DNA of 50,724 nucleotides, taken from contig JAUXWO010000058.1 of NCBI GenBank assembly GCA_030680175.1, positions 1 through 50,724 on the forward strand, read 5' to 3'. Positions 34,366 through 43,455 of the stretch are shown piece by piece. The stretch's first letter is position 1. Each line of letters begins with the position of its first letter. The notes below the pieces were generated by a model. It did not search any database. It was not told the origin of the DNA and saw only the letters and a list, made by a program, of their open reading frames with translations. Both the position numbers and the translations under genes were made by a program. Source of the DNA: Vicinamibacterales bacterium. GTDB taxonomy: Bacteria; Acidobacteriota; Vicinamibacteria; Vicinamibacterales; UBA2999.

Positions 34366-35853
34366 TCATCTCACCGGCACGAACCGGCCCGCGGCGGACG
34401 CGCGCAGGCGCGCGAGATCCTCGGCGCGCGATACCGAGAGCGGCACCGTCTCGGCCAGCTCCTCGAGCAGCACCGGCGTCGTCAGCGGCACGTCGCGGTG
34501 CAGCGCGCGATAGAGCGCCGACGTCACCGCCTGCTCGATCTCCGCACCGCTGAAGCCCTCGCTGGCCGCGACCAGCGCCCCGAGGTCATGCGTCGCCGGC
34601 TCCTGCCGCCTGAGTGCCAGGTGAATCCGGAAGATCGCGTCGCGCTCCGGCGCGTCGGGCAGATCGACGAAGAAGATCTCATCGAAGCGGCCCTTGCGCA
34701 GCAGCTCCGGCGGCAGCGCCGACAGGTCGTTGGCCGTCGCCGCCACGAACACGCCCTCGCGGCGCTCCTGCATCCACGTGAGGAACGACCCGAGCAGCCG
34801 GCGCGACACGCCGCCATCGCCCTCGCCGCCCGCCGGCGCGAACCCCTTCTCGATTTCATCAATCCACAGCACCACCGGCGCCAGCGACTGGGCGAGGTCG
34901 AGCGCGCGCCGGAGGTTCTTCTCCGTCTCGCCGATGTACTTGTCGAAGAGCCGCGCCGCATCCAGCTTCAGCAGCGGCATCTGCCACTCGCGGGCGATGA
35001 CCTTCGCGGCGAGCGACTTGCCGCAGCCCTGCACGCCGACGATCAGCACACCGCGCGGCGGGGCGAGGTTCAGCGCCCGCGCCTCGGGGCCGAAGCCGAT
35101 CTTCGCGCGCGAGAGCCACGCACGGAGCCGGCCGAAGCCGCCGAGCTCGAACTGGTTGTCCTCGAGCGGCCGGAACTCGAGCAGGCCGCCATCCTGAATC
35201 GCATCCGCCTTGTGGCGCCGCAGCCGCGCGATGTCTGTCGCATCCAGCGCGCCATCATCGAGCGCCGCGCGGGCGATCGCCTGCCGCGCCTGGTTCAGCG
35301 TCAGGCCGGCCAGCGCGTCCACGAGGCGCTCGCGCTCCTCCGCCGACAGCGCGACGGTGATGCGATGCGTCTGCCGCAACGACCGCGACAGCCGCTGCAG
35401 CATGCCGGCCAGCTCCTGCCGGCCGGGCAGCTCGAGGCGGACGGGCACGGCGCGATCCGCCAGTTCCGGCGGCAGCGACAGGTCGTGCCCCGAGAGCACG
35501 GCGGTGCTCCGCGTCCGGCCGAAGGCCTGGGTGGCCTCGCGGCACGCGCGCACGACCGCCGGCGTGCTCAAGTGCGCGCCGATGTCCTTCAGGTGGAAGA
35601 TCCCGCGGACGGTCAGCGATCGCAGGTGCTTGAGGAGGACCAGCGGATCCGCGGTGCCGTGGATCGGCAGCGTCGTCGCGCCCTCGCGCGCCAGTCCCGT
35701 CGTGATCGTCCACGTGAAGAGCGGCAGCTCGAGGTCGCGGGCGACGGCGGCCAACAGGGCATCGACGCGCTCCTCTTCGACGGTCTCGATCACCACCAGC
35801 GGGTGCATCGATCGCACAAGCGTCTTGATGTCGTGCAGGGATGTAGACGGCAT
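34366..35853 (-). CDS. AAA+ ATPase of the Ycf46 type
   Basis: The protein has 495 residues. Residues 1-~230 form a degenerate N-terminal ATPase-like domain ('LHDIKTLVRSMHPLVVIETVEEERVDALL', 'GIFHLKDIGAHL', 'AVLSGHDLSLPPEL'). The second AAA domain is complete: Walker A 'GVQGCGKSLAAK' (Lys279), Walker B 'VVLWIDEIEKGF' (Asp332, Glu333), sensor 1 'FVAATAND', arginine finger 'LRKGRFDEIFFVDLP' and sensor 2 'GFSGAEIEQAV'. This matches Ycf46/FtsH-like AAA proteins without a protease domain. The role is probably remodelling of a protein complex; the client is unknown. An in-frame start at 35886 would add eleven residues. Confidence 0.9.
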   Translation of the reverse strand: MPSTSLHDIKTLVRSMHPLVVIETVEEERVDALLAAVARDLELPLFTWTITTGLAREGATTLPIHGTADPLVLLKHLRSLTVRGIFHLKDIGAHLSTPAVVRACREATQAFGRTRSTAVLSGHDLSLPPELADRAVPVRLELPGRQELAGMLQRLSRSLRQTHRITVALSAEERERLVDALAGLTLNQARQAIARAALDDGALDATDIARLRRHKADAIQDGGLLEFRPLEDNQFELGGFGRLRAWLSRAKIGFGPEARALNLAPPRGVLIVGVQGCGKSLAAKVIAREWQMPLLKLDAARLFDKYIGETEKNLRRALDLAQSLAPVVLWIDEIEKGFAPAGGEGDGGVSRRLLGSFLTWMQERREGVFVAATANDLSALPPELLRKGRFDEIFFVDLPDAPERDAIFRIHLALRRQEPATHDLGALVAASEGFSGAEIEQAVTSALYRALHRDVPLTTPVLLEELAETVPLSVSRAEDLARLRASAAGRFVPVR

Positions 35854-35991
35854 GGCGCCGCGCGCGATCCTATCACCGGGGGACACGGTGGCGTGTGGTC
35901 GACGCCGCCCGCCGGGCGGCCCGCGGAATCGCGGCTGACCAGAGGCGCTGGCGAGACCTCTTCAGTCGAGACACTCCGCTAGACTACTGGC

Positions 35992-37182
35992 GTGTCTCGT
36001 GTGCCGCAGGCGCGAATCGCGACGTGGCTCGTCTGGGCCTTCCTGCTCGGCGCCGTGGCCGGCGGGCTCGGCGGTCCGCGGGTCGAGGTGCTGCGCCCGC
36101 TCGCCGACCTCTTCGTGTGGCTGCTGCGCGCCCTCGCCCTGCCGATCGTCGCGGCCTCGATGCTGATGGCGTCCGCGTCGATCGCCCCCGCGCAGCTCGG
36201 CCGGCTGGGCGGCTGGTCGGTCGCGGCCTACGTCTCGGCGAGCGCCCTGGCGACGCTCATCGGGGCGGTGATCGGATCGCTCGTGCCCGTGACGGCGGCC
36301 CCGTCGCTCGTGCCCGGCGCTTTCTCCACCGTCCCCCAGTGGACGGCCCTGCTGGCCCGCTGGCTGCCCGGCGCCGATGCCTGGTCCGTCGATCTCCTGA
36401 TCCTGCCCGTGCTCGTCATCGCCGCAGTCGCCGGCCTCCTCCTGCCGCGGCGCGACGATGGCGCGCCGCCCGCGGTGGTGCGCCATGCGTCCACGTTCGT
36501 CCGCCTGCTGCTCTGGCCCGTCTGGTGGTACGCCCCGGTCGGCGTCTTCGCGCTGACGGCCCTGACGTTCGCCCGCCCCGGCGTGGCCGCCGGTCCGCTC
36601 GCGGTCGCGCTGCTGACCGTCTACGTTGCGCAGGCCCTCGTCTTCGCGGGCCTGCTCGCGGCGTTGTGGGTCGGACGGGTGCCGGCGTGGCGGTTCGTCG
36701 CCGATGTGCGCGAGGTGCTCGTCACGGCGCTGGCGACCGGCAGCAGCGCGGCCGTCCTGCCGCTCGAACTGCGTGTGGCCACCGAGCGCGCGGGCATCCG
36801 TGCGTCCACCGCCGCCGTCACCGTGCCGCTCGGCGTGAGCATCAGCAAGGTCGGCACCGCGGCGTACCTCGGGGCGCTGGCCGTCTGGGCCGGCCAGGTG
36901 ACCGGCACGCCGCTTTCCGCGCTCGCATCCTTTCAATTGATCGCGGTGACGATGGCCGCCGCGATCGCCACGCCGCCGATCTCCGGGGGCGGGCTGATCA
37001 TGCTGGGCCTCGTGTTCCAGCAGGCGGGCCTGCCGCTCGGCCTCGTCGGCGTGATCGGCGGGCTGCCGCTCCTCGGCAAGGGCAACACCCCCCTCAATGC
37101 GCTCGGCCGCCTCGTGTGCGCACGCCTGATTGACCCGCGCGTTGCCCCGCTCGCCGTGAGGCATGCTACGCTCGGGCCGTGA
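35992..37182 (+). CDS. dicarboxylate/amino acid:cation symporter (DAACS family)
   Basis: This 396-residue inner-membrane carrier is of the GltP/DctA/GltPh type. Hydrophobic helices run from residue 10, and the transport core is recognisable: 'ALATGSSAAVLPLELR' (the Ser-rich HP1 hairpin), 'VTVPLGVSISKVGTAAYLGAL' (TM7, replacing the usual NMDGT with SKVGT), 'PPISGGGLIMLGLVFQQAGLPLG' (HP2) and 'LLGKGNTPLNALG' (TM8). The changed NMDGT motif is odd, since it forms part of the Na+ site in characterised members, so ion coupling may differ. The GTG at 35992 is the only sensible start. It ends four bases before a hybrid kinase gene, which may sense the same substrate. Confidence 0.88.
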   Translation: MSRVPQARIATWLVWAFLLGAVAGGLGGPRVEVLRPLADLFVWLLRALALPIVAASMLMASASIAPAQLGRLGGWSVAAYVSASALATLIGAVIGSLVPVTAAPSLVPGAFSTVPQWTALLARWLPGADAWSVDLLILPVLVIAAVAGLLLPRRDDGAPPAVVRHASTFVRLLLWPVWWYAPVGVFALTALTFARPGVAAGPLAVALLTVYVAQALVFAGLLAALWVGRVPAWRFVADVREVLVTALATGSSAAVLPLELRVATERAGIRASTAAVTVPLGVSISKVGTAAYLGALAVWAGQVTGTPLSALASFQLIAVTMAAAIATPPISGGGLIMLGLVFQQAGLPLGLVGVIGGLPLLGKGNTPLNALGRLVCARLIDPRVAPLAVRHATLGP

Positions 37183-37186
37183 CGCG

Positions 37187-39319
37187 ATGATGGGTCCACG
37201 CAGCATCTACGGCGCCACCTTCCTCGTCCTGGTCCTCGTCGCAGCGCTCAGCGTGCTGAGCTACCGCGCGACGGAACGCGACCTGGTCGGCGCCTTCGCC
37301 AACGAGCGCCTGGCCGTCGCCCGCACCGTGGCCGTGGCCCTCGAGACGGAAGTGCAGGCGCTCGAATCGGCGTTGCGCCAGCTGCGTGCGCTCCCCAGCG
37401 TGCAGCTCATCGACACCCCGTTCGTCTCGAGCCGCATCGCGATGACCTTCGACGGCGACACGACCCGCATCGTCCGCGAAATCGTGCGGGTGGACGCCGA
37501 ACGCCGCCGCTCGACGTGGACCCCCGATGGCGCGGTGGTCGCCGATCGCGAGCCCCTGGCGATCGACGATGCCGAGTGGGCGCGCCTGGCGGATCCGGCC
37601 CGTGCGTCGACGTTCACCATCACCCGGGCCTGGCACCGGCCCCTGGATGATCAGCTCCGGCAGATCACGCTGCCCGTGCGGCACGTCTCGCCGAACGACA
37701 CGACGCCGGTGGCGCCCGGGACCTTCGTCGGGGTGCTCGCCTTCGTGGTGGACGTGCAGCAGGTTATCCGCACGTTTGCGCGGCCGGGGGACATGGAGGC
37801 GCTCGGCGCCGTCCTCGTGCTCCTCGACGGCGACGGCGAGGCGATTGTGTACCTCAACGGCCGGCCGGCGGCCTTGCCGCTGCCGGTCGTGCCCGCGATG
37901 CGGGAGCAGGCCGAGGGTCGTGCGGTCGTGCCCGGCGCGGGCGGCGAGGGGGTCACGGCGGCCTGGTCGGCGGTGGCCGCCTCCGATCAAACCTGGACGG
38001 TGCGCATCGACACGCCCCTCAGCCTCGTGGCGCCGGGCGTGCGCACGGGCGCCCTGCGGCAGCTCTGGCTGATCGGGCTGCTGATGCTCGCCGTGCCCTT
38101 CGTCGCGTGGGTGCTCGTGCGGCGCGAGCGCCGCGCCGAGGAGGACCGGCTCCACCTGCAGGCCCAGCTGCTGCAGGCGCAGAAGATGGACGCCATCGGC
38201 AAGCTCGCCGGCGGCGTGGCCCACGACTTCAACAACCTGCTGACCGCCATCATTGGCTACACGAGCCTCATCCTCGAGCGATCGGAGCCGGCGTCCAAGG
38301 TCCACGCGGACGCGACGCAGATCCGCCGCGCGGCCGAGAGCGCGGCGAGCCTCACGCACAAGCTGCTGGCCTTCAGCCGCAAGCAGGTGCTGCAGCCCCA
38401 GCGGATCGACCTCGGCGGGCTCGTGCGCGATCTCCAGTCGCTGCTCGGGCGCCTCCTCGGCGAGCGCATCCGGCTCGACGTGCACGTCGAGGAACACACG
38501 TGGCCGGTGGTCGCGGACCCCGTGCAGATCGAGCAGGTGTTGATCAACCTCGCGGTGAACGCGCGCGATGCGATGCCCGCCGGTGGCACCCTGACGCTGA
38601 CGGTCCGCAACCTGGCGCTGCCCGAGGGACAGGCGCGCCGCGATCACCACGTGGCTCCGGGCCCCTACGTTCAGATCAGGGTGCGCGACACGGGCACCGG
38701 CATGGACGCGGCGACGCTCGCCCGGCTCTTCGAGCCGTTCTTCACCACGAAACCCCAGGGGCAGGGGACCGGGCTCGGGCTGCCCACCGTCTACGGCATC
38801 CTCAAGCAGAGCGGCGGCTACATCGAGGTCGAGAGCGCGCCCGGCACGGGCACCGCCGTGGATCTGCTCCTGCCGGCGCAACCGGATGCCGCGCCGGCGC
38901 TGCCGCGCGCGCCGCGGGCGAACGAGCTGCCGCGCGGCACCGAGACGGTGCTGCTCGTCGAAGATGATGCCGCGGTGCTCGAGTTGACGGAGGCGGCGCT
39001 CAGCCGCGCGGGGTACCACGTGCTCCCGGCGGCCGGCCCCGAAGAGGCCATCCGCATGGCGCGCGAGCATCCCGGGCCGATCGCGCTCCTGCTGAGTGAC
39101 GTCGTGATGCCCGTGATGCTGGGCCCCGAGATGGCCGGGCACATCCGCGCGCTGCGGCCGTCGATCCGCGTGCTCTTCATGTCGGGCTACGCGGCGGATG
39201 CGGGCGGCGACCTGCAGGCCGATGCGGCCCTGCTGCAGAAGCCGTTCTCGTCGGCCGTCCTCGTGCGCGCCGTCCGCCTCGTCATCGACGCGGCGCCGAC
39301 CGTGGACCCTGCGCCGTAG
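37187..39319 (+). CDS. membrane hybrid histidine kinase with receiver, coupled to the symporter gene
   Basis: The protein has 710 residues from tandem ATGs at 37187 and 37190, four bases after the symporter stop. TM1 is near residues 7-25 and TM2 near 288-308 (LWLIGLLMLAVPFVAWVLV). They enclose a ~260-residue periplasmic sensor resembling dCache folds ('VAPGTFVGVLAFVVDVQQVI', 'AVLVLLDGDGEAIVYLNG'). There is no HAMP or PAS. The kinase core has GGVAHDFNNLL (His346), NLAVNARDAMP, DTGTGMD and GTGLGLPTVYG. The receiver has Asp638 in 'LLLSDVVMPV'. A symporter-kinase operon suggests external carboxylate or amino-acid sensing, by analogy with Dct systems; the ligand is not shown. Confidence 0.92.
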   Translation: MMGPRSIYGATFLVLVLVAALSVLSYRATERDLVGAFANERLAVARTVAVALETEVQALESALRQLRALPSVQLIDTPFVSSRIAMTFDGDTTRIVREIVRVDAERRRSTWTPDGAVVADREPLAIDDAEWARLADPARASTFTITRAWHRPLDDQLRQITLPVRHVSPNDTTPVAPGTFVGVLAFVVDVQQVIRTFARPGDMEALGAVLVLLDGDGEAIVYLNGRPAALPLPVVPAMREQAEGRAVVPGAGGEGVTAAWSAVAASDQTWTVRIDTPLSLVAPGVRTGALRQLWLIGLLMLAVPFVAWVLVRRERRAEEDRLHLQAQLLQAQKMDAIGKLAGGVAHDFNNLLTAIIGYTSLILERSEPASKVHADATQIRRAAESAASLTHKLLAFSRKQVLQPQRIDLGGLVRDLQSLLGRLLGERIRLDVHVEEHTWPVVADPVQIEQVLINLAVNARDAMPAGGTLTLTVRNLALPEGQARRDHHVAPGPYVQIRVRDTGTGMDAATLARLFEPFFTTKPQGQGTGLGLPTVYGILKQSGGYIEVESAPGTGTAVDLLLPAQPDAAPALPRAPRANELPRGTETVLLVEDDAAVLELTEAALSRAGYHVLPAAGPEEAIRMAREHPGPIALLLSDVVMPVMLGPEMAGHIRALRPSIRVLFMSGYAADAGGDLQADAALLQKPFSSAVLVRAVRLVIDAAPTVDPAP

Positions 39320-39943
39320 TTACGGGGCCGTGAGGCCGGCGTCCCGCGCGTGCGCGGCCGCGCGGGCCGCCTCGCGCGCCGCGCGCTTCCGCTGGCGCCG
39401 TTCGGCAATCCGGTAGCTCCACGCATACGACACCCAGGCCCCCGCCACGGCCCACGGCAGGCAGCCGAGGAGCGCCGGCACCCCGAGAACCCGGACGCTG
39501 AGCATCACCCGCGTCAGGAACCCGTGGTCCGCGGCCTCCGTCGCCCGCTGCCACAGCGCGAGAAACGCGCGGTAGCCGGCGGCCTGATCCGCGTCGCCGA
39601 GCATCAGCATGCCGGTGAGGTAGAACAGGTAGTAGAGCGGCAGCATCGTGAAGACGTTGCTGATCCACGTCCACGCGAGCCCCTGCAGCAGGCTGAACTC
39701 CCAGCCGATCCGCCGCGCGACCATCCACAGCCCGGCGATGACGAACGACTGCGCGCCGACGAGCGGGGTGAGGCCCCAGAAGACGCCCACGGCAACGCCG
39801 CGCGCCGTGAACTCCGGCGGGTGCGGGCTGCGGAACAGCGGGATAATCAGGCGGTACCGGATCACGCGCGCGAGCGCCGTCAGGGCGCCACCGCGCCTCG
39901 CCGGCCCCGGCCGATCCTCGGATGCGAACTTCGACGACGACAC
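39320..39943 (-). CDS. DUF2062 membrane protein
   Basis: The protein has 207 residues from a GTG at 39943; its stop abuts the kinase gene's stop. The core 'SPHPPEFTARGVAVGVFWGLTPLVGAQSFVIAGLW' with two to three hydrophobic helices and 'GLAWTWISNVFTMLPLYYLFY' is typical of DUF2062 proteins, which are often fused to or adjacent to glycosyltransferases. The C-terminus is a basic Arg/Ala-rich tail. The function is unknown. It is transcribed divergently from heme A synthase, 54 bases away. Confidence 0.85.
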   Translation of the reverse strand: MSSSKFASEDRPGPARRGGALTALARVIRYRLIIPLFRSPHPPEFTARGVAVGVFWGLTPLVGAQSFVIAGLWMVARRIGWEFSLLQGLAWTWISNVFTMLPLYYLFYLTGMLMLGDADQAAGYRAFLALWQRATEAADHGFLTRVMLSVRVLGVPALLGCLPWAVAGAWVSYAWSYRIAERRQRKRAAREAARAAAHARDAGLTAP

Positions 39944-39997
39944 CAGTTATCATCGTAGCATCGCGCCGCGACTTGGTGGGCGCGCAGGAGACCCGAC

Positions 39998-40930
39998 GTG
40001 CGCCTGTCTTCATTCCAGCGGCTGGCGATTGCCACCACCGCCATCACCTATCTGCTGATCCTCGTCGGCGGGCTGGTCCGCGCCTCGGGCGCCGGCCTCG
40101 GCTGCCCCGACTGGCCCCGCTGCTTCGGGGGATGGATCCCGCCGATGTCGGTGGCGGACCTGCCGGCGGCCTTCGACCCCGCGCAGTTCAACCCCGCCCT
40201 GATGTGGACGGAGTACCTGAACCGGCTGCTCGGCGTGACGGTGGGGCTCTTCATCTTCGCGACGCTCGTCTCCGCGTGGCGCCACCACCGCCACACGCCG
40301 CGGGTGTTCCGTCCGATCCTGGCGGCCTTCCTGCTCACCGGGTTCCAGGGCTGGCTCGGCGGGATGGTCGTCGCGCAGGAACTGGCCGGCTGGATCGTGA
40401 CCGCGCACATGATCGTCGCGCTCGTCATCGTCGCGCTGCTGATCTACGCGACGTTCTACGCCGTGGCCGGCACCGAGGTGGCGGAGGGCGTCGGCGCCGC
40501 GCGCCGCCTCCTGGGCCGCGCCACGTATGCGGTGACGGGCGTGATGCTCGTGCAGGTGGCGCTTGGCGCGCAGGTGCGCGAAGCCATCGATGTCGGGCTG
40601 GAGAAGGTCGCGCGCGCCGACGTGATCGAGGCGCTCGGCCTCGTCCACCTGCTTCACCGCGACGGGGCAGTGCTGGTGCTCGGCCTCGTGGTGCTGCTGT
40701 GGTTCCGCGCCTGGCAGGCGCATCGCCACGAGCCGGCCCTGATGCGCGCCGCCTGGGTCGTCGTCGGGATCGTCGCCGCCCAGATCGCCACCGGGGCGGT
40801 CCTCTCGTACTTCGCGGTGCCGCCCGCCGCGCAGGTGGCGCACCTGACGCTCGCCGCGCTGCTGCTCGGCGCGCTCATGGTGCTCGCGCTGCTGGCCTAC
40901 CGGCTGCCCGAACCCCCGGCGGCGGCGTGA
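39998..40930 (+). CDS. ctaA: heme A synthase (CtaA/COX15)
   Basis: The enzyme oxidises the C8 methyl of heme O to a formyl group to make heme A for cytochrome oxidase, in the inner membrane. It has 310 residues and about eight helices as two four-helix halves. Seen: Cys36/Cys42 in 'GCPDWPRC' (the extracellular Cys pair), Glu72 in 'TEYLNRLLG', His in 'TAHMIVAL', 'LVHLLHRDGA' and 'VAHLTLAAL'. The family position usually filled by His after the Glu (ExxH) is Asn75 here. AGGAG lies eight bases before the GTG at 39998. No ctaB or oxidase subunits are in the window. Confidence 0.93.
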   Translation: MRLSSFQRLAIATTAITYLLILVGGLVRASGAGLGCPDWPRCFGGWIPPMSVADLPAAFDPAQFNPALMWTEYLNRLLGVTVGLFIFATLVSAWRHHRHTPRVFRPILAAFLLTGFQGWLGGMVVAQELAGWIVTAHMIVALVIVALLIYATFYAVAGTEVAEGVGAARRLLGRATYAVTGVMLVQVALGAQVREAIDVGLEKVARADVIEALGLVHLLHRDGAVLVLGLVVLLWFRAWQAHRHEPALMRAAWVVVGIVAAQIATGAVLSYFAVPPAAQVAHLTLAALLLGALMVLALLAYRLPEPPAAA

Positions 40931-40962
40931 GGCGGGTGCCCCGCGGCGTCTGCGCTATCGTC

Positions 40963-41071
40963 TAGTGGAGTGTATCGACTGAAGAGGTACTATCAGCGCC
41001 TCTGCTCAGCCGCGATCCTGCGGGCCGCCCAACGGGCGGCCCGGTAGTAAATCGTCAACGACACCCCACTA
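40963..41071. mobile_element. MITE-like element, TA-flanked, with internal hairpin
   Basis: The left end TAGTGGAGTGT and the right end, read inverted, TAGTGGGGTGT match at 10 of 11 bases and carry the TA dinucleotide expected of IS630/mariner-type target duplication. The element is about 105 bp, non-coding, and contains a perfect 10-bp hairpin (41021-41043, CGGGCCGCCC with loop aac). It occupies most of the spacer between ctaA and the LysE-type gene, ending eight bases before the latter's GTG, so it may alter that gene's expression. The family assignment is inferred from the ends; no transposase is present. Confidence 0.6.
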
Positions 41072-41078
41072 GGCCACC

Positions 41079-41705
41079 GTGGACCCCCTGCTCGCCGCGT
41101 ACCTCGCCTTCACCTTCCTGCTCGTCATCACCCCGGGCGCGACGACGGCGGTCGTGATCCGCAACACGCTGGCGGGCGGCACGCGCGCGGGGCTGACGGC
41201 GGCGGCCGGCGCGGCAGCCGGCAACACGGCGCACGCGTGCGTGGCGGGCCTCGGGGTGGCGGTGCTGGTTGCGCGCCAGCCGGACTTGCTCACGGTGCTC
41301 CGGATCGCCGGGGCGCTCTACCTGTCGTGGCTCGGCGTCGTCACGCTCTGGGCCGCCGTCCGTCTTCCTGATGGCGGCGTGCGCGCACCGGATCTCGGCG
41401 CCGTGGCGGCCGGTCAGGATCTCCCGAGCTTCCGCGAGGGCGTGGCCGTCAACCTGTTGAACCCGGCGATCGCGAGCTTCTACCTCGCCGTGGTGCCGTC
41501 GTTCGTCCCCGCGGGCGCGCCGCGCGGGTGGTTCGCGGTCCTCGCCGCGTGTCATGTGCTGATGGCGCTGGCGTGTCACAGCGTGTGGGCCGTGGGACTC
41601 GACCGCCTGCGTGCGTTCTTCCACCGGCCGGGCGCCCGCCGGCTCCTCCAGGCGGGCACGGGCCTGGCGCTCCTCGCGCTGGCGGGACGCGTGTTCATTT
41701 CCTGA
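41079..41705 (+). CDS. LysE/RhtB-family amino-acid exporter
   Basis: This 208-residue inner-membrane exporter has six hydrophobic helices. The family signature is at the N-terminus ('YLAFTFLLVITPGATTAVVIRNTLAGGTRAGLTAAAGAAAGNT'), with 'LLTVLRIAGALYLSWLGVVTLW' and 'FREGVAVNLLNPAIASFYLAVVPSFV' further on. Export of an amino acid or related metabolite is likely; which one cannot be told. The GTG start follows the right end of the MITE-like element by eight bases with no clear ribosome-binding site, so translation may be weak or the element may have displaced the native leader. Confidence 0.9.
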   Translation: MDPLLAAYLAFTFLLVITPGATTAVVIRNTLAGGTRAGLTAAAGAAAGNTAHACVAGLGVAVLVARQPDLLTVLRIAGALYLSWLGVVTLWAAVRLPDGGVRAPDLGAVAAGQDLPSFREGVAVNLLNPAIASFYLAVVPSFVPAGAPRGWFAVLAACHVLMALACHSVWAVGLDRLRAFFHRPGARRLLQAGTGLALLALAGRVFIS

Positions 41706-41766
41706 ACATGGTGCGGCGCCGCGCGCCGCGAGGGACACTGACCCGAGGTTCGGGTAACGTTGAGCG

Positions 41767-43368
41767 ATGCCCGTGCGCGCCCTTGCTGCCTCGATCGTGG
41801 CCCCGCCGGCCGTCGAGTCCGATCCCGACCTGATCGCGCGGTTCCTGAGCGATGCGGCGCACTACCCGGGCGGCCACCTGACGGGTGTCGTCCGGCCGCG
41901 ATCGACCGAGGAGGCGAGCGCCGCGCTGGCCGGGGGCGGGCCGTGGCTGGCCGTGGGCGCGCAGTCCTCGCTCACGGGCGGGGCGACGCCGATGGGCGCC
42001 ACGGTCCTCAGCACCGAACGGCTCACGTCCCTCGTCATCGACGGACCGGATCGCGTACGCGCGGGGGCGGGCGTGACGCTCCAGGCGCTGCAGGACGCGT
42101 TGGCGGCGCGCGGCCTGTGGCTGCCGCCGGTGCCCACCTGGCTCGGCGCGACCGTGGGCGGCGCGGTGGCGACCAATGCGGCCGGGGCCGCCACGTTCAA
42201 GTACGGCGCGATGCGCGAGTGGGTGGAGGGCCTGCGCGTGGTGCTCGCGAGCGGCGAGACGCTGACGCTGGCACGCGGAGCGGCCCGTGCCACCGGGGCG
42301 GGGGTGATCGAGATCGACACGGCGCGCGGCCTGATCGCCGTGCCGGTGCCGCCCTACGCGATGCCCGACGTGCCGAAGCGATCGGCCGGCTACTTCGCGG
42401 CGCCGGGCATGGATCTCGTGGACCTCTTCATCGGCAGCGAGGGGACGCTCGGCGTGATCACCGAGGCGACGCTGCGCGTCGCGCCGCGGCCCGCCGGGGT
42501 GTGCTGGGCGCTCGTGCCGATGCGCGACGAACCGGCGGCGATTGCGCTGGTCGCTGACCTGCGCCGCGCCTCGCGCGCGACCTGGGCGACGGGCGAGGCC
42601 GCCGGGATCGACGTGTCGGCGATCGAGCACCTCGACCACCGATCGCTCGAGATCCTGCGCGAGGATGGCGCCGATCGCCGCCACGACGTGCGCCTGCCCC
42701 CGGACGCCGGGGTCGTCCTGCTGGTGCAGATCGAGGTGTCCGCCGCGGCGGCCGCGCGCGACCTGTGGTCGGACCTCGCGCGGGCCACGGAGGTGGACGC
42801 CGAAGATGCGCCGCTGGTCCGCCTGTGCCGGCTGCTGCAGGCCCACGGCGTGCTCGAGGACACGGAGGTGGCGCTGCCCGGCGACCTGCGGCGCGCCCGC
42901 GCGTTCGTCGAACTGCGCGAGGCGGTGCCGGCCGGCGTGAATGCGCGCGTGGCCGCGGCGCAGGCGTCCATCGACCCGCGCATCACCAAGACCGCGGCGG
43001 ACATGATCGTGCCGTTCGATCGCTTCGGCGCGTTGATGACGGCGTGCCGCGCCCTGTGCGCCGCGCGCGATCTCGACCTGGTGGTGTGGGGCCACATCTC
43101 CGATGGCAACGTGCATCCGAATGTGATCCCGCGGCGCGTCGAAGACGTCGCGCACGGCCGCGAGGCGATCCTCGAGCTGGGCCGCCTCGTGATCGCCATG
43201 GGGGGCTGTCCGCTGGCCGAGCACGGCGTGGGCCGGAATCCCGTCAAGCAGCAGCTGCTCGAACTGCTGTACGGCCGGGCTGGCATCGACGCGATGCGCG
43301 CGGTGAGGCGCGCGCTCGACCCTGGCGATCGCCTGGCGCCGGGCGTGCTCTTCGACGGTCACGGGTGA
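41767..43368 (+). CDS. FAD-linked oxidase, GlcD/D-lactate dehydrogenase type
   Basis: The protein has 533 residues. An FAD-binding type-4 domain (residues ~35-215) shows 'GVVRPRSTEEASAAL', 'AVGAQSSLTGGATP', 'VRAGAGVTLQALQDAL' and 'VGGAVATNAAGAATFKYGAMREWVEGLRVVLASGE'. The C-terminal FAD-oxidase domain has 'ITKTAADMIVPFDRF', 'VVWGHISDGNVHPNVIP' (metal/substrate His) and 'AEHGVGRNPVKQQLLELLYG'. It should oxidise a D-2-hydroxy acid such as D-lactate or glycolate, passing electrons to the quinone pool or a cytochrome. No GlcE/GlcF partner is adjacent, so a single-subunit dehydrogenase is likely. Confidence 0.9.
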   Translation: MPVRALAASIVAPPAVESDPDLIARFLSDAAHYPGGHLTGVVRPRSTEEASAALAGGGPWLAVGAQSSLTGGATPMGATVLSTERLTSLVIDGPDRVRAGAGVTLQALQDALAARGLWLPPVPTWLGATVGGAVATNAAGAATFKYGAMREWVEGLRVVLASGETLTLARGAARATGAGVIEIDTARGLIAVPVPPYAMPDVPKRSAGYFAAPGMDLVDLFIGSEGTLGVITEATLRVAPRPAGVCWALVPMRDEPAAIALVADLRRASRATWATGEAAGIDVSAIEHLDHRSLEILREDGADRRHDVRLPPDAGVVLLVQIEVSAAAAARDLWSDLARATEVDAEDAPLVRLCRLLQAHGVLEDTEVALPGDLRRARAFVELREAVPAGVNARVAAAQASIDPRITKTAADMIVPFDRFGALMTACRALCAARDLDLVVWGHISDGNVHPNVIPRRVEDVAHGREAILELGRLVIAMGGCPLAEHGVGRNPVKQQLLELLYGRAGIDAMRAVRRALDPGDRLAPGVLFDGHG

Positions 43369-43455
43369 GCGTTCGACGGTGCGCGTTGGCGACGCGCCCG
43401 GATCAGGGGCGCCCCGGGTTTGTCCCGTCCGCGTGGATCAGGTACGATCAGCCGG

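Noticed and set aside
41021-41043. 10-bp hairpin as a ctaA terminator
   Set aside because: It lies inside the MITE-like element and lacks a T-run; it may terminate by chance but is better described as part of the element.
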